Of a DNA stretch of 39,429 bases, positions 32,626 to 39,429 are shown piece after piece; position 1 is the first letter of the stretch, and the number at the start of each line of letters is the position of its first letter. The notes beneath the pieces were generated by a model that was given only the letters and a program-made list of their open reading frames with translations, ran no database searches and had not been told where the DNA came from. Position numbers and translations under genes: made by a program. The stretch is from Ruminococcus sp. (GTDB taxonomy: Bacteria > Bacillota > Clostridia > Oscillospirales > Acutalibacteraceae): assembly GCA_017395925.1 (NCBI GenBank), contig JAFQNJ010000042.1, positions 1 through 39,429 on the forward strand, given 5' to 3'.

Positions 32626-33646
32626 CCAGCATCTCCCCTCCCTTCAGATACAGTCTGCGGATTATCTCCTCAATATCTGCATCCTTTACATTGATATCCT
32701 TGACATGAACTCTGGAAAGAGTGTAGGAAAGCATCTCTTCAACCGACACCACATCGCAGTTGAAGCGCACATCCACAATGGTGCCTTTAAGTTCAATAGT
32801 GAAGTCTTCCTCCCCAAAGGAAAAGTCTCCTTTATAGTCAAGCTTCTCAAAGTCTGCACTGTTTTTCAGTTCAAAGTGAAGCTCGCGCATCTGACCGAAA
32901 CGTCTTTTAAGTTCCGAGATATCTCCGTCAAAGACCTTCTTGCCCTTGTCTATCATTACGATTCGCTCGCAAAGAAGCTCGATATCCTCAAGGTCGTGAG
33001 TTGTAAGGATAACCGTTGTGCCGTTTTCGGCATTAATCTTTTTGATAGCTTTACGGATGCTGTCCTTTACCACAACATCAAGCCCTATAGTGGGTTCGTC
33101 AAGGAAAAGCACCTTGGGATTATGCAGGAGTGATGCGGCAATATCAGCACGCATCCTCTGTCCCAGAGAAAGAGTTCGCACGGGGCTTGTGATGAAGTCG
33201 TCAAGCTCCAGCACCTCGTTGAGAAAAGCCATTCTCTCCTCATACTCTTTGTCGGGAATCTCGTAGATCTCTTTCAGAACCATATAGGTCTCACGAAGTG
33301 CCAGATCCCACCAGAGCTGGGTTCTCTGTCCGAAGACTACACCGATTTCCTTGACATACTTCTTTCGGTCCTTTGTAGGGATTTTTCCGTCAATGCGGCA
33401 CTCACCCGAGGTGGGTGTGAGAATACCTGTGAGCATCTTGATAACCGTGGATTTTCCTGCACCGTTGGGACCTATGAATCCGATTATCTCTCCCTTGGGC
33501 ACGGTAAAGCTGATACCGTCTACCGCCTTGACCGTATTGTATACAGGCTTGAAGAGAGCCTTGACGCTGCCTTTGAGTCCGGGCTCCTTCACTGCCTTTC
33601 TGAATTCTTTTCTGAGGTCTCTGACCTCTATCATTATATTTTCCAA
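32603..33646 (-). CDS. ABC exporter ATP-binding subunit
   Basis: 347 residues from TTG 33646, which has GGGAGG seven bases upstream; the next ATG is 19 bases from that SD, and longer readings cross the promoter region. Walker A GPNGAGKST (59-67), Q-loop VVFGQRTQLWWDL, signature LSLGQRMR, Walker B VLFLDEPTIGLD and the H-loop THD are all present. The insert before the Walker A motif and the QRTQLWWDL Q-loop are typical of ATPases that pair with PF06182 permeases. The last 100 residues form a regulatory C-terminal domain. Confidence 0.93.
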   Translation of the reverse strand: MENIMIEVRDLRKEFRKAVKEPGLKGSVKALFKPVYNTVKAVDGISFTVPKGEIIGFIGPNGAGKSTVIKMLTGILTPTSGECRIDGKIPTKDRKKYVKEIGVVFGQRTQLWWDLALRETYMVLKEIYEIPDKEYEERMAFLNEVLELDDFITSPVRTLSLGQRMRADIAASLLHNPKVLFLDEPTIGLDVVVKDSIRKAIKKINAENGTTVILTTHDLEDIELLCERIVMIDKGKKVFDGDISELKRRFGQMRELHFELKNSADFEKLDYKGDFSFGEEDFTIELKGTIVDVRFNCDVVSVEEMLSYTLSRVHVKDINVKDADIEEIIRRLYLKGGEMLDAASENV

Positions 33647-33663
33647 ATCATTTCCTCCCTGAA

Positions 33664-33678
33664 TGCGGTTTAACCGCA
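33664..33678. promoter_or_regulatory. Palindrome in the leader of the ABC exporter operon
   Basis: TGCGGTT-T-AACCGCA is a perfect 7-bp inverted repeat with a single central base, 12 nt upstream of the ATPase SD. Short, tight symmetry suggests a repressor operator. No regulator gene is adjacent. Confidence 0.5.
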
Positions 33679-33711
33679 AGAGTGTTACACATAAACATAT
33701 ATACAGAGCTC

Positions 33712-33740
33712 TTTTCAAATCCCGTCCTTTGTGCTATAAT
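33712..33740 (+). promoter_or_regulatory. Promoter for the PflX-like radical SAM gene
   Basis: TTTTCA (33712-33717), 17-nt spacer, TATAAT (33735-33740). The predicted transcript start is within a few bases of the start codon, so the mRNA would be leaderless or nearly so. Confidence 0.55.
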
Positions 33741-33748
33741 CACCCTCG

Positions 33749-34642
33749 GTGATTACTATGATATGCAGATTATGTCCACATAAATGCTCGGCAAAGAGAG
33801 ATTCTGACACAAGAGGCGGCAGATGCAATATGCCTCTGACTCCCTCCGTTGCCCGTATTTCTCCCCACTTTTGGGAAGAGCCTCCCATCAGCGGAACAAA
33901 AGGCTCAGGTGCTGTATTCTTCTCGGGATGCACTCTGGGCTGTGTATACTGCCAGAATTTTGAAATCTCTCAGGGTTCAAAGAACTTCCCGAAAGTATCG
34001 GCTGAGACACTCGCCGATGAATATAAAAAACTGGAAGAAAGCGGTGTGCACAACATAAACCTTGTAAGTGCCACCCAGTTTTTGCCTACTGTAATCAGGA
34101 GTTTCGAAATTTACAAGCCAAAAATCCCCGTGGTTTACAACACGGGGGGTTACGAGAGAGTTGAGACACTGCGCGCTCTCGAAGGCATTGTTGATATCTG
34201 GCTTCCCGACTTCAAATATTCCGATAATACATTGGCAGAACTTTACTCCCATGCCCCCGATTACAGAGAGGTTGCAACAGAAGCACTTCGGGAGATGTTC
34301 AGACAAAAAGGAAAACTCACCATAGATTCAGAGGGAATCGCAGAAAAAGGCGTCCTCGTCCGCCATCTGATTCTCCCCGGACACACTAAAAATTCCATAG
34401 GCGTCCTTGACATCCTCAAAGATAATTTCGGCGACTCGGTAACGGTAAGCCTTATGGGACAGTATGTCCCCCACGGCAAGGCTTCGGATTTCAAAAATCT
34501 CGGTCGCAAAATTACAAAGAGAGAATATGAGAAGGTGTTTTCTCATCTTCTGAATCTGGAGCTTGACGGATTTGCCCAGGAGCTTGAAGCCGCAGATGAA
34601 AGTTACATCCCCTCCTGGGATTATAATTCCGAATCAGAATAA
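33749..34642 (+). CDS. PflX-like radical SAM protein (COG1313 type)
   Basis: 297 residues from GTG 33749 (ATG 33758 is an alternative; neither has an SD). An N-terminal Cys cluster CRLCPHKC...GRC precedes the radical SAM motif CTLGCVYC (Cys 61, 65, 68 counted from GTG), followed by QNFEIS. These, with ARISPHFWEEPPISG, are hallmarks of the PflX/PFL-activase-like family, whose targets are not known. No pyruvate formate-lyase is adjacent. It is divergent from the ABC operon and monocistronic. Confidence 0.88.
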   Translation: MITMICRLCPHKCSAKRDSDTRGGRCNMPLTPSVARISPHFWEEPPISGTKGSGAVFFSGCTLGCVYCQNFEISQGSKNFPKVSAETLADEYKKLEESGVHNINLVSATQFLPTVIRSFEIYKPKIPVVYNTGGYERVETLRALEGIVDIWLPDFKYSDNTLAELYSHAPDYREVATEALREMFRQKGKLTIDSEGIAEKGVLVRHLILPGHTKNSIGVLDILKDNFGDSVTVSLMGQYVPHGKASDFKNLGRKITKREYEKVFSHLLNLELDGFAQELEAADESYIPSWDYNSESE

Positions 34643-34653
34643 TAGCGATATAT

Positions 34654-34884
34654 AAAAAGCCGCCGCAAGCCTCAGCTCACGGCGGCATTAATTATATCCG
34701 AAATATATCCGAAATCGGGATTAAGGATAGAAATAATCAGAACATAAGTCTCCGTGAGGATTTTTTGACATTTACCGCATAATAAGTCTGAGCACAGATA
34801 TTATCATAAAATCTGTTATGCATCATTATCCTCACGTCCTTTCCCTTTTAAAAACTGAATCTGCCAAATAATGGAGCTCTGTAG
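34654..34884 (-). ncRNA. Probable stand-alone structured RNA, about 230 nt
   Basis: A strong minus-strand promoter (34918-34890) and a minus-strand terminator (34686-34659, then TTTTT) bracket 230 nt with no good coding frame. Inside are nested stems: a 9-bp stem CGTGAGGAT/ATCCTCACG (34837-34829 with 34761-34753), a 6-bp GCATAA/TTATGC stem, and an inner hairpin closed by ACAGAT/ATCTGT with a 3-nt loop. Downstream there is a small hairpin and a tandem 11-nt direct repeat. The gene beyond the terminator is on the other strand, so it is not a leader. Not recognised as tmRNA, RNase P or SRP RNA. A divergent 6S RNA is possible but I cannot match it. Confidence 0.7.
34659..34686 (-). terminator. 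Terminator of the putative ncRNA
   Basis: A 12-bp stem with a UGAG loop. On the minus strand two positions are G-U pairs that would be mismatches on the plus strand, and TTTTT follows. This fixes the transcribed strand as minus. Confidence 0.85.
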
Positions 34885-34889
34885 TTGTG

Positions 34890-34918
34890 ATTATATCACA
34901 AGGAAAGCCTGTGTGCAA
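34890..34918 (-). promoter_or_regulatory. Strong promoter of the putative ncRNA
   Basis: TTGCAC (34918-34913), 17-nt spacer, TATAAT (34895-34890), with an extended -10 (TGATATAAT). It lies 40-70 nt past the anti-sigma stop. It is one of the best promoter matches in the window. Confidence 0.8.
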
Positions 34919-34956
34919 CACTTAAATTCAACAAAATCTATTCTATTATAACACTT

Positions 34957-35955
34957 TTATTTCATACTAATTGTCAGCCACTTTCCGTTTTCACCCGACA
35001 AAAGTCCCATCAAAAGAGTCTTTGTCTCTGACGAACCGTCGCTGAAATTCACCACAACATCCACAGTTGCATCTTTCAGCACTAGTTCCTGCAATTCATC
35101 ACTTGCTTCAGCAAGCTCCAAGTACAGGTTGCCGAGCTTCTCACCGGAGGGAATTCCCTCTGCTTTTTCACTGATTATCTCCTCTTCGTAAATCCAAAGC
35201 TTCTTGAGGCAGGCTGCCTGCTCGGGATATTTAGAATCACCTTCAACTACAAATTCCAGCTTATTGCACAGATTAATAAAGTCCCTGTCATCTTTATTGT
35301 GATAAGTAAAGGTATCGCAATATATCTCTCCATAAGAGAGTCCGTCCTGATATGTCAAAAGCTCCTCTGCCGAATACGCCGAATTTGAGAGGCTCATATC
35401 GGTAAACCTTTCAGCCTGCGATGTTTGGGGCAGAGTATCCGAGGAGTAATATCCATCAGGGGATATTGCAAAATAAGTACCCTTTGCGTTTGCTCTGAAG
35501 GTAACGGACTCTATCCCCTCCCCTTCGATATTAAAACTGTTGAGACAATAGCTCTGAAAATATGCAGGCACTTCCTCTGAAGTCTTCTCAAAATTCTCAT
35601 ACATCGCCCAACTTCCCGCGGACTCTCCTGCATAGGCACCTATTACGGTATCGCTGACATCAACACCGAGATTCTGTGCCTCCATTGCATTGGCGGTTAT
35701 TATAAAGGAGTTTTCCTTTTTCTCACCTTGCCACGATGATTTGTCTGCACCGAAGAACACCGTTAACATAAACACCCCCGCAAGGCAAGCGGCAAGTGCC
35801 GCTGTGCCCAAGTATCTGAATGAATATCCGCTTCTCCTTGTTTCATCGGATAAACCTTTTGCTTCGTTTTTGTCCCTTGCCATCATAACTGTTTCCTCAA
35901 CAAGTTTTTCGGGCACTTTTATATCCGAAAGCTTTTCAAAATATTTTTTATACAC
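34957..35955 (-). CDS. Probable membrane-bound anti-sigma factor
   Basis: 332 residues from GTG 35955, which overlaps the sigma gene stop by 8 nt and has GGAG nine bases upstream; a TTG at 35976 lies on that SD. A short cytoplasmic N-terminus (about 45 residues), one membrane helix (about 48-68) and a large extracytoplasmic domain of about 260 residues. No zinc-binding HxxxCxxC anti-sigma motif is seen. The function is inferred from coupling to the ECF sigma gene and from topology. The outer domain may sense a cell-envelope signal; I do not recognise it. Confidence 0.75.
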   Translation of the reverse strand: MYKKYFEKLSDIKVPEKLVEETVMMARDKNEAKGLSDETRRSGYSFRYLGTAALAACLAGVFMLTVFFGADKSSWQGEKKENSFIITANAMEAQNLGVDVSDTVIGAYAGESAGSWAMYENFEKTSEEVPAYFQSYCLNSFNIEGEGIESVTFRANAKGTYFAISPDGYYSSDTLPQTSQAERFTDMSLSNSAYSAEELLTYQDGLSYGEIYCDTFTYHNKDDRDFINLCNKLEFVVEGDSKYPEQAACLKKLWIYEEEIISEKAEGIPSGEKLGNLYLELAEASDELQELVLKDATVDVVVNFSDGSSETKTLLMGLLSGENGKWLTISMK

Positions 35956-36457
35956 AATTATCTTCTCCTTCTTCAATTATTTTCCGCAGTCGCTCTCTTC
36001 CCCTTCTGAGTTGGGAGCCTACTGTGTTGGGGTTAATCCCCAGAATATTCGATATTTCTTCAATAGAAAATTCCTCAAAGTAGAATAAATATAGAACCGT
36101 TCTGTATTTCTTCGGAAGCTTCAGAAGCTCATCGGAAAGACAGTCTGATTCCCTTACGTTTGCCGCAACATTCTCATCAAGAGGCTCGAAAATATGCAAC
36201 AGCCTGTATTTTTTCAGGTTCTTGCATTTGTTGATGGTAACTCTGCATATCCAGTTGCGAAGGTAGTGCTCATCTTCAAAGGGCGGATTCGCTGTCACCA
36301 GAGTCAGTGCCACTTCCTGAAAAATATCCTGAGCATCACTAAAGTTACCTGTATACTGATAAGCAATGCGATATATGGTATCTGCATATTTTCGTATCGC
36401 TTTCTCTATGAGCGTGTTGCGTTTGTTGGTTTCATTTTTATCGGTACCGAATTTCAA
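35948..36457 (-). CDS. ECF-type RNA polymerase sigma factor
   Basis: 169 residues. Region 2 is seen as YRIAYQYTGNFSDAQDIFQEV and region 4 as LPKKYRTVLYLFYFEEFSIEEISNILG followed by TVGSQLRRGRERL, the helix-turn-helix that reads the -35 element. It starts at TTG 36457, seven bases after a full AGGAGG site; no ATG is close by. It directs RNA polymerase to a small regulon, probably including its own operon, and is held inactive by the product of the next gene. No ECF-type promoter was identified. Confidence 0.93.
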   Translation of the reverse strand: MKFGTDKNETNKRNTLIEKAIRKYADTIYRIAYQYTGNFSDAQDIFQEVALTLVTANPPFEDEHYLRNWICRVTINKCKNLKKYRLLHIFEPLDENVAANVRESDCLSDELLKLPKKYRTVLYLFYFEEFSIEEISNILGINPNTVGSQLRRGRERLRKIIEEGEDNCV

Positions 36458-36528
36458 GCTGTTGCCTCCTTTCGAATATTAATACAACCGAGAAAAGGAT
36501 AATTGTGCATTATTTGAAAAATTTCACA

Positions 36529-36559
36529 CAAAAACCCCCGTGCAAAACACACGGGGGTT
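36529..36559 (-). terminator. Intrinsic terminator of rny
   Basis: 10-bp stem AACCCCCGTG/CACGGGGGTT with a 7-nt loop, followed by T residues on the minus strand, 23 nt past the rny stop. Confidence 0.93.
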
Positions 36560-36581
36560 AATCATCATTTGGGAGTTTTGA

Positions 36582-38135
36582 TTACTTGGCGAAATCAATG
36601 GCTCTGGATTCACGGATAATGTGAACCTTGATGTGGCCGGGATACTCAAGCTCCTGCTCAATCTTCTGGCAGATTTCGCGTGCCAGAACAGCCATTCTGT
36701 CGTCACCCACAACCTCGGGCTTAACCATAATTCTGACCTCACGGCCTGCCTGAATAGCAAAGGAGCTGTCAACTCCCTCAAAGGAGGAAGCAACGCTCTC
36801 AAGCTTCTCAAGTCGCTTGATGTAGTTTTCGAGATTCTCGCGTCTTGCACCGGGACGGGCAGCGGAGATAGCATCGGCAGCCTGAACAAGACAAGCAACA
36901 ATAGTCTTTGCCTCAATGTCACCGTGGTGAGCATGGATAGCGTGGATAACAGCGTCGCTTTCCTTGTACTTTCTGGCGACCTCAACACCGAGTTCGATGT
37001 GGCTTCCGTCCATCTCGTGGTCGAGAGCCTTACCGATATCGTGGAGAAGTACTGCACGTCGTGCGATGGTGGGATCCATTCCCAGTTCGGATGCCATCAT
37101 ACCTGCGATGTAGGAAACCTCAAGTGAGTGGTTGAGAACATTCTGGCCATAGCTTGTACGGTAGCGGAGTCTGCCCAGAAGTTTGACAAGTTCGGGGTGG
37201 ACATTGCCTACACCCGCGTCGATAACTGCATGTTCGCCGGCGCTCTTGATGGTAGCCTCAACCTCACGTCTTGCCTTGTCAACCATCTCCTCAATTCTTG
37301 CGGGATGAATTCTGCCGTCGGAAATCAGCTTCTCCAGAGAAACTCTGGCAATTTCACGGCGGACAGGCTCAAAGCAGCTGAGAGTAATTGCCTCGGGTGT
37401 GTCGTCAATAATGAGGTCACAACCTGTGAGTGTCTCAATAGCTCTGATGTTTCTGCCTTCACGACCGATGATTCTTCCCTTCATTTCGTCGTTGGGCAGA
37501 GCAACTACGGAAACAGTTGCCTCGGTTACGTGGTCGGCGGCAAGTCTCTGTATTGCAAGAGAGATAATGTTTCTTGCCTTTTTGTCGGATTCGTCCTTGA
37601 GCTGCTGCTCATAGTCCATAATCTTCACGGATTTCTCACGTGCCAGCTCTGAATCAAGCTGTTCCAGAAGGTATGCTTTAGCCTGATCTGCACTGTAACC
37701 GGAGATTCTCTCCAGCATTTCAAACTGGCTCTTCTTGACGGTTTCGATTTCCTCAAGCTTTGCCTCGGCTTCCTTCTGTTTCTTTGCCACGTTTTCTTCT
37801 TTTTTCTCTAAATTGTCCAGCTTTTTGTCCAGAGTTTCCTCTTTCTGCTGGATTCTTCTTTCCTGTCGCTGAACCTCCTTGCGGCGGTCATTCAGCTCCT
37901 TTTCGGATTCATTTCTCAGGCGGTGGAGTTCATCCTTGCCCTCGATGATGGCCTCTTTCTTCTTAGCTTCGCCAGCCTTCATAGCATCAGCTATGATACG
38001 CTTTGCCTCCTGCTCAGCAGAGCCGATTTCGTTCTCGGCAACCTTTTTTCTGTAGGTAATACCGACGAAAACACCAACAACTGTGCCGATAATCAGGGTA
38101 GCAACTGCGATAACTATTGCCAGCCATAAATCCAT
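36582..38135 (-). CDS. rny: Ribonuclease Y
   Basis: 517 residues: an N-terminal membrane helix (about 4-27), a long charged coiled coil (about 30-170), a KH RNA-binding domain with [10 protein letters not shown] (220-229) and an HD hydrolase domain with [12 protein letters not shown] (His365, Asp366). RNase Y starts mRNA decay and processing at the membrane and takes the place of RNase E in many Firmicutes. Full SD AAGGAGGTG before ATG. The length agrees with the family (about 520). Transcribed from a distant promoter through a structured leader. Confidence 0.97.
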   Translation of the reverse strand: MDLWLAIVIAVATLIIGTVVGVFVGITYRKKVAENEIGSAEQEAKRIIADAMKAGEAKKKEAIIEGKDELHRLRNESEKELNDRRKEVQRQERRIQQKEETLDKKLDNLEKKEENVAKKQKEAEAKLEEIETVKKSQFEMLERISGYSADQAKAYLLEQLDSELAREKSVKIMDYEQQLKDESDKKARNIISLAIQRLAADHVTEATVSVVALPNDEMKGRIIGREGRNIRAIETLTGCDLIIDDTPEAITLSCFEPVRREIARVSLEKLISDGRIHPARIEEMVDKARREVEATIKSAGEHAVIDAGVGNVHPELVKLLGRLRYRTSYGQNVLNHSLEVSYIAGMMASELGMDPTIARRAVLLHDIGKALDHEMDGSHIELGVEVARKYKESDAVIHAIHAHHGDIEAKTIVACLVQAADAISAARPGARRENLENYIKRLEKLESVASSFEGVDSSFAIQAGREVRIMVKPEVVGDDRMAVLAREICQKIEQELEYPGHIKVHIIRESRAIDFAK

Positions 38136-38232
38136 TGTGTGACACCTCCTTGATTTGAATTTCGTTCAGATTCAACTCACGGTGCCGTTAAAATTACTAG
38201 ATATGCTATTTTAAAAATTACCGTATAAATAC

Positions 38233-38332
38233 AAAAAATCGGGCTGAATACACTGCTCCCTTGGTGACACAACTATGCCAAAAGCATAGGAAAAAGCTAT
38301 AAAGTTACCAAGGGTATGAGATATCCACCCGA
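38233..38332 (-). promoter_or_regulatory. Terminator-like structured element in the rny leader
   Basis: Nested pairing: TCGGG/CCCGA (38332-38328 with 38243-38239) extended by six pairs with one G-U and a bulge; CCCTTGGT/ACCAAGGG (38314-38307 with 38265-38258); and a CTATGC/GCATAG hairpin at the tip. The outer stem is followed by TTTTTT on the minus strand. The sequence TCGGGT (38332-38327) is also complementary to ACCCGA at 38400-38395, so an alternative fold could break the terminator. No known riboswitch class was recognised. Confidence 0.55.
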
Positions 38333-38492
38333 AAATATATAAAAAGGTAATTAACAGAATAAGGATATCTATAAAATAACGGCTCATCTAAGAGTCGGGT
38401 AAAAAAATTAAACATCTCAATACGTGCTTTTAAGTGCACATCTGATACGTTACAAGCGGTATAGCATAATGCAAATACTACACCTGTTTAAT

Positions 38493-38521
38493 ATATTAAA
38501 TGAAAGTAACGAATTTGTCAA
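38493..38521 (-). promoter_or_regulatory. Promoter for rny
   Basis: Consensus TTGACA (38521-38516), 17-nt spacer, TAATAT (38498-38493). The leader to the rny ATG would be about 350 nt. Confidence 0.6.
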
Positions 38522-38764
38522 GAATATTTTGTTTATTTTTAATACATAATAACCATATTAATGTTGCGCATGTGGGTAAAAGCACCATTATTTTGTACAA
38601 GTTGTCTGACTTTTCAGAGACACCGTTTCGCATTAAATATTCTGATAGAGTTCTTTTTGCTATTGTGCGGGGTAATCTTTGGTGTATTTTTGCATAAAAT
38701 TTTACCTCACAGAGCCATTATTCGTCTTGTTTTTAACAAATTGCGTTAAAATCTTCACAAACTA

Positions 38765-38793
38765 TTGAATAATTTGGAAAAAAGCATTATAAT
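38765..38793 (+). promoter_or_regulatory. Promoter for gap
   Basis: TTGAAT (38765-38770), 17-nt spacer, TATAAT (38788-38793), about 35 nt before the gap start. Confidence 0.8.
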
Positions 38794-38827
38794 TTATTCA
38801 CCACTAAAATTTAGGAGGAATTATATT

Positions 38828-39429
38828 ATGTCAGTAAAAGTTGGTATTAACGGTTTCGGTCGTATCGGCCGTCTTGCTTTCAGACAGATGTTCGGTGCTG
38901 AGGGTTACGAAGTAGTTGCAATCAACGACCTCACAAGCCCCAAGATGCTCGCACATCTTCTCAAGTACGATTCTGCTCAGGGTAAGTACGCTCTCGCAGA
39001 TACAGTAACAAGCACAGACAACTCCATCACCGTTGACGGTAAGGAAATCACCATCTACGCAGAGAAGGATGCTAACAACATCCCCTGGGGCGAGCTCGGT
39101 GTTGAGGTTGTTCTCGAGTGCACAGGCTTCTACTGCTCCAAGGAGAAGTCCATGGCTCACATCAACGCAGGTGCTAAGAAGGTTGTTATCTCTGCTCCCG
39201 CAGGCAACGACCTGAAGACTGTTGTATTCAGCGTTAACGAGAATACACTCACAGCTGATGATCAGATCATCTCTGCTGCTTCCTGCACAACAAACTGCCT
39301 CGCTCCCATGGCTAAGGCTCTCAACGACCTTGCTCCCATCCAGAGCGGTATCATGGCTACTATCCACGCTTACACAGGCGATCAGATGATCCTCGACGGT
39401 CCTCACAGAAAGGGTGACCTCAGAAGAGC
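38828..39429 (+). CDS. gap: Glyceraldehyde-3-phosphate dehydrogenase, type I (C-terminus outside window)
   Basis: 200 codons are visible from ATG 38828 (SD AGGAGG, seven bases upstream) to the right edge without a stop. The NAD-binding [10 protein letters not shown] (6-15) and the catalytic Cys153 in SAASCTTNC are present, as are the [10 protein letters not shown] and DGPH stretches. It oxidises glyceraldehyde-3-phosphate in glycolysis. Codon use is strongly biased (CTC, AAG, GCT, ATC, GGT), unlike neighbouring genes, as expected for a very highly expressed gene. The family is about 335 residues, so about 40% is missing. Confidence 0.97.
   Translation, partial: MSVKVGINGFGRIGRLAFRQMFGAEGYEVVAINDLTSPKMLAHLLKYDSAQGKYALADTVTSTDNSITVDGKEITIYAEKDANNIPWGELGVEVVLECTGFYCSKEKSMAHINAGAKKVVISAPAGNDLKTVVFSVNENTLTADDQIISAASCTTNCLAPMAKALNDLAPIQSGIMATIHAYTGDQMILDGPHRKGDLRR

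Larger units (their letters stand above)
38136..38827. other. Long AT-rich divergent region between rny and gap
   Basis: About 690 nt with no convincing gene. It contains the gap promoter (38765-38793), the rny promoter (38516-38493) and about 350 nt of rny leader with several hairpins (38448-38414, 38332-38239, and a 6-bp hairpin next to the rny SD at about 38155-38176). I see nothing specific at 38530-38760. Confidence 0.7.

Noticed and set aside
34654-34884. tmRNA, RNase P RNA or SRP RNA at this site
   Set aside because: None of their conserved core sequences (for example GGAAGGAAGCAGCC of SRP RNA or GAGGAAAGUCC of RNase P) is present on either strand.
38233-38332. Known riboswitch (c-di-GMP, c-di-AMP, cobalamin, T-box) in the rny leader
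   Set aside because: No conserved core of these classes could be matched by eye; kept only as an unclassified structured element.
38500-38697. Small plus-strand frame in the rny-gap region
   Set aside because: No SD, AT-rich, overlaps the rny promoter on the other strand; composition fits non-coding DNA.
38831-39406. Minus-strand open frame of 191 codons
   Set aside because: It is the complement of the highly codon-biased gap gene, which explains its openness.

Overview
The window looks like a chromosomal segment of a Gram-positive, low-to-mid GC anaerobic Clostridia, most likely of the Ruminococcaceae/Oscillospiraceae. The evidence is a secreted pullulanase with a type I dockerin and a starch-binding module (an amylosome-style enzyme as known from Ruminococcus bromii), Cys-rich surface repeats, DUF1540 and DUF6472-like small proteins, RNase Y, RecD2, CpsBCD-type capsule regulation and strong Shine-Dalgarno (SD) sites. 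No tRNA, rRNA, CRISPR array, insertion sequence or phage gene was seen.

Region 1 (1-15214, all minus strand) is a capsule/exopolysaccharide operon read right to left: cpsC-like chain-length protein, cpsD-like tyrosine kinase, cpsB-like PHP phosphatase, a small secreted protein with an LPXTG-like sorting signal, an LCP ligase, the initiating sugar-phosphate transferase, three GT4 glycosyltransferases, a radical SAM protein, a GT2 glycosyltransferase and a Wzy-type polymerase. No flippase is visible. Beyond it, with its own promoter, lies a large secreted surface protein that runs off the left edge and carries a tandem array of Cys-rich 41- and 27-residue modules.

Region 2 (15215-22208) is mostly housekeeping on the plus strand: a small membrane protein, recD2, comF, an mreB/mbl-type actin, a multi-pass membrane protein that appears to start at CTG, a Sec11/SipW-type signal peptidase and a small Cys-rich protein. 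A DUF1540 protein points the other way.

Region 3 (22239-33646, minus strand) holds the dockerin pullulanase; a lipoprotein-MBOAT-DHHW set (predicted O-acylation of an exported polymer) with an intrinsic terminator inside it; and an ABC-2 exporter (ATPase plus two permeases) followed by an ASKHA-fold protein.

Region 4 (33712-39429) has a PflX-like radical SAM protein on the plus strand, a probable stand-alone structured RNA on the minus strand with its own promoter and terminator, an ECF sigma/anti-sigma pair, rny (RNase Y) with a long structured leader, and the divergent start of gap (GAPDH), cut by the right edge.

The best candidates for something undescribed are the roughly 230-nt RNA at 34654-34884, the rny leader at 38233-38487 with mutually exclusive pairings, the two-module Cys repeat array, and the flippase-less capsule operon carrying a radical SAM enzyme and a sorted protein. 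Many genes here appear to use TTG, GTG or CTG starts, so several starts below are shorter or longer than the first ATG would suggest.
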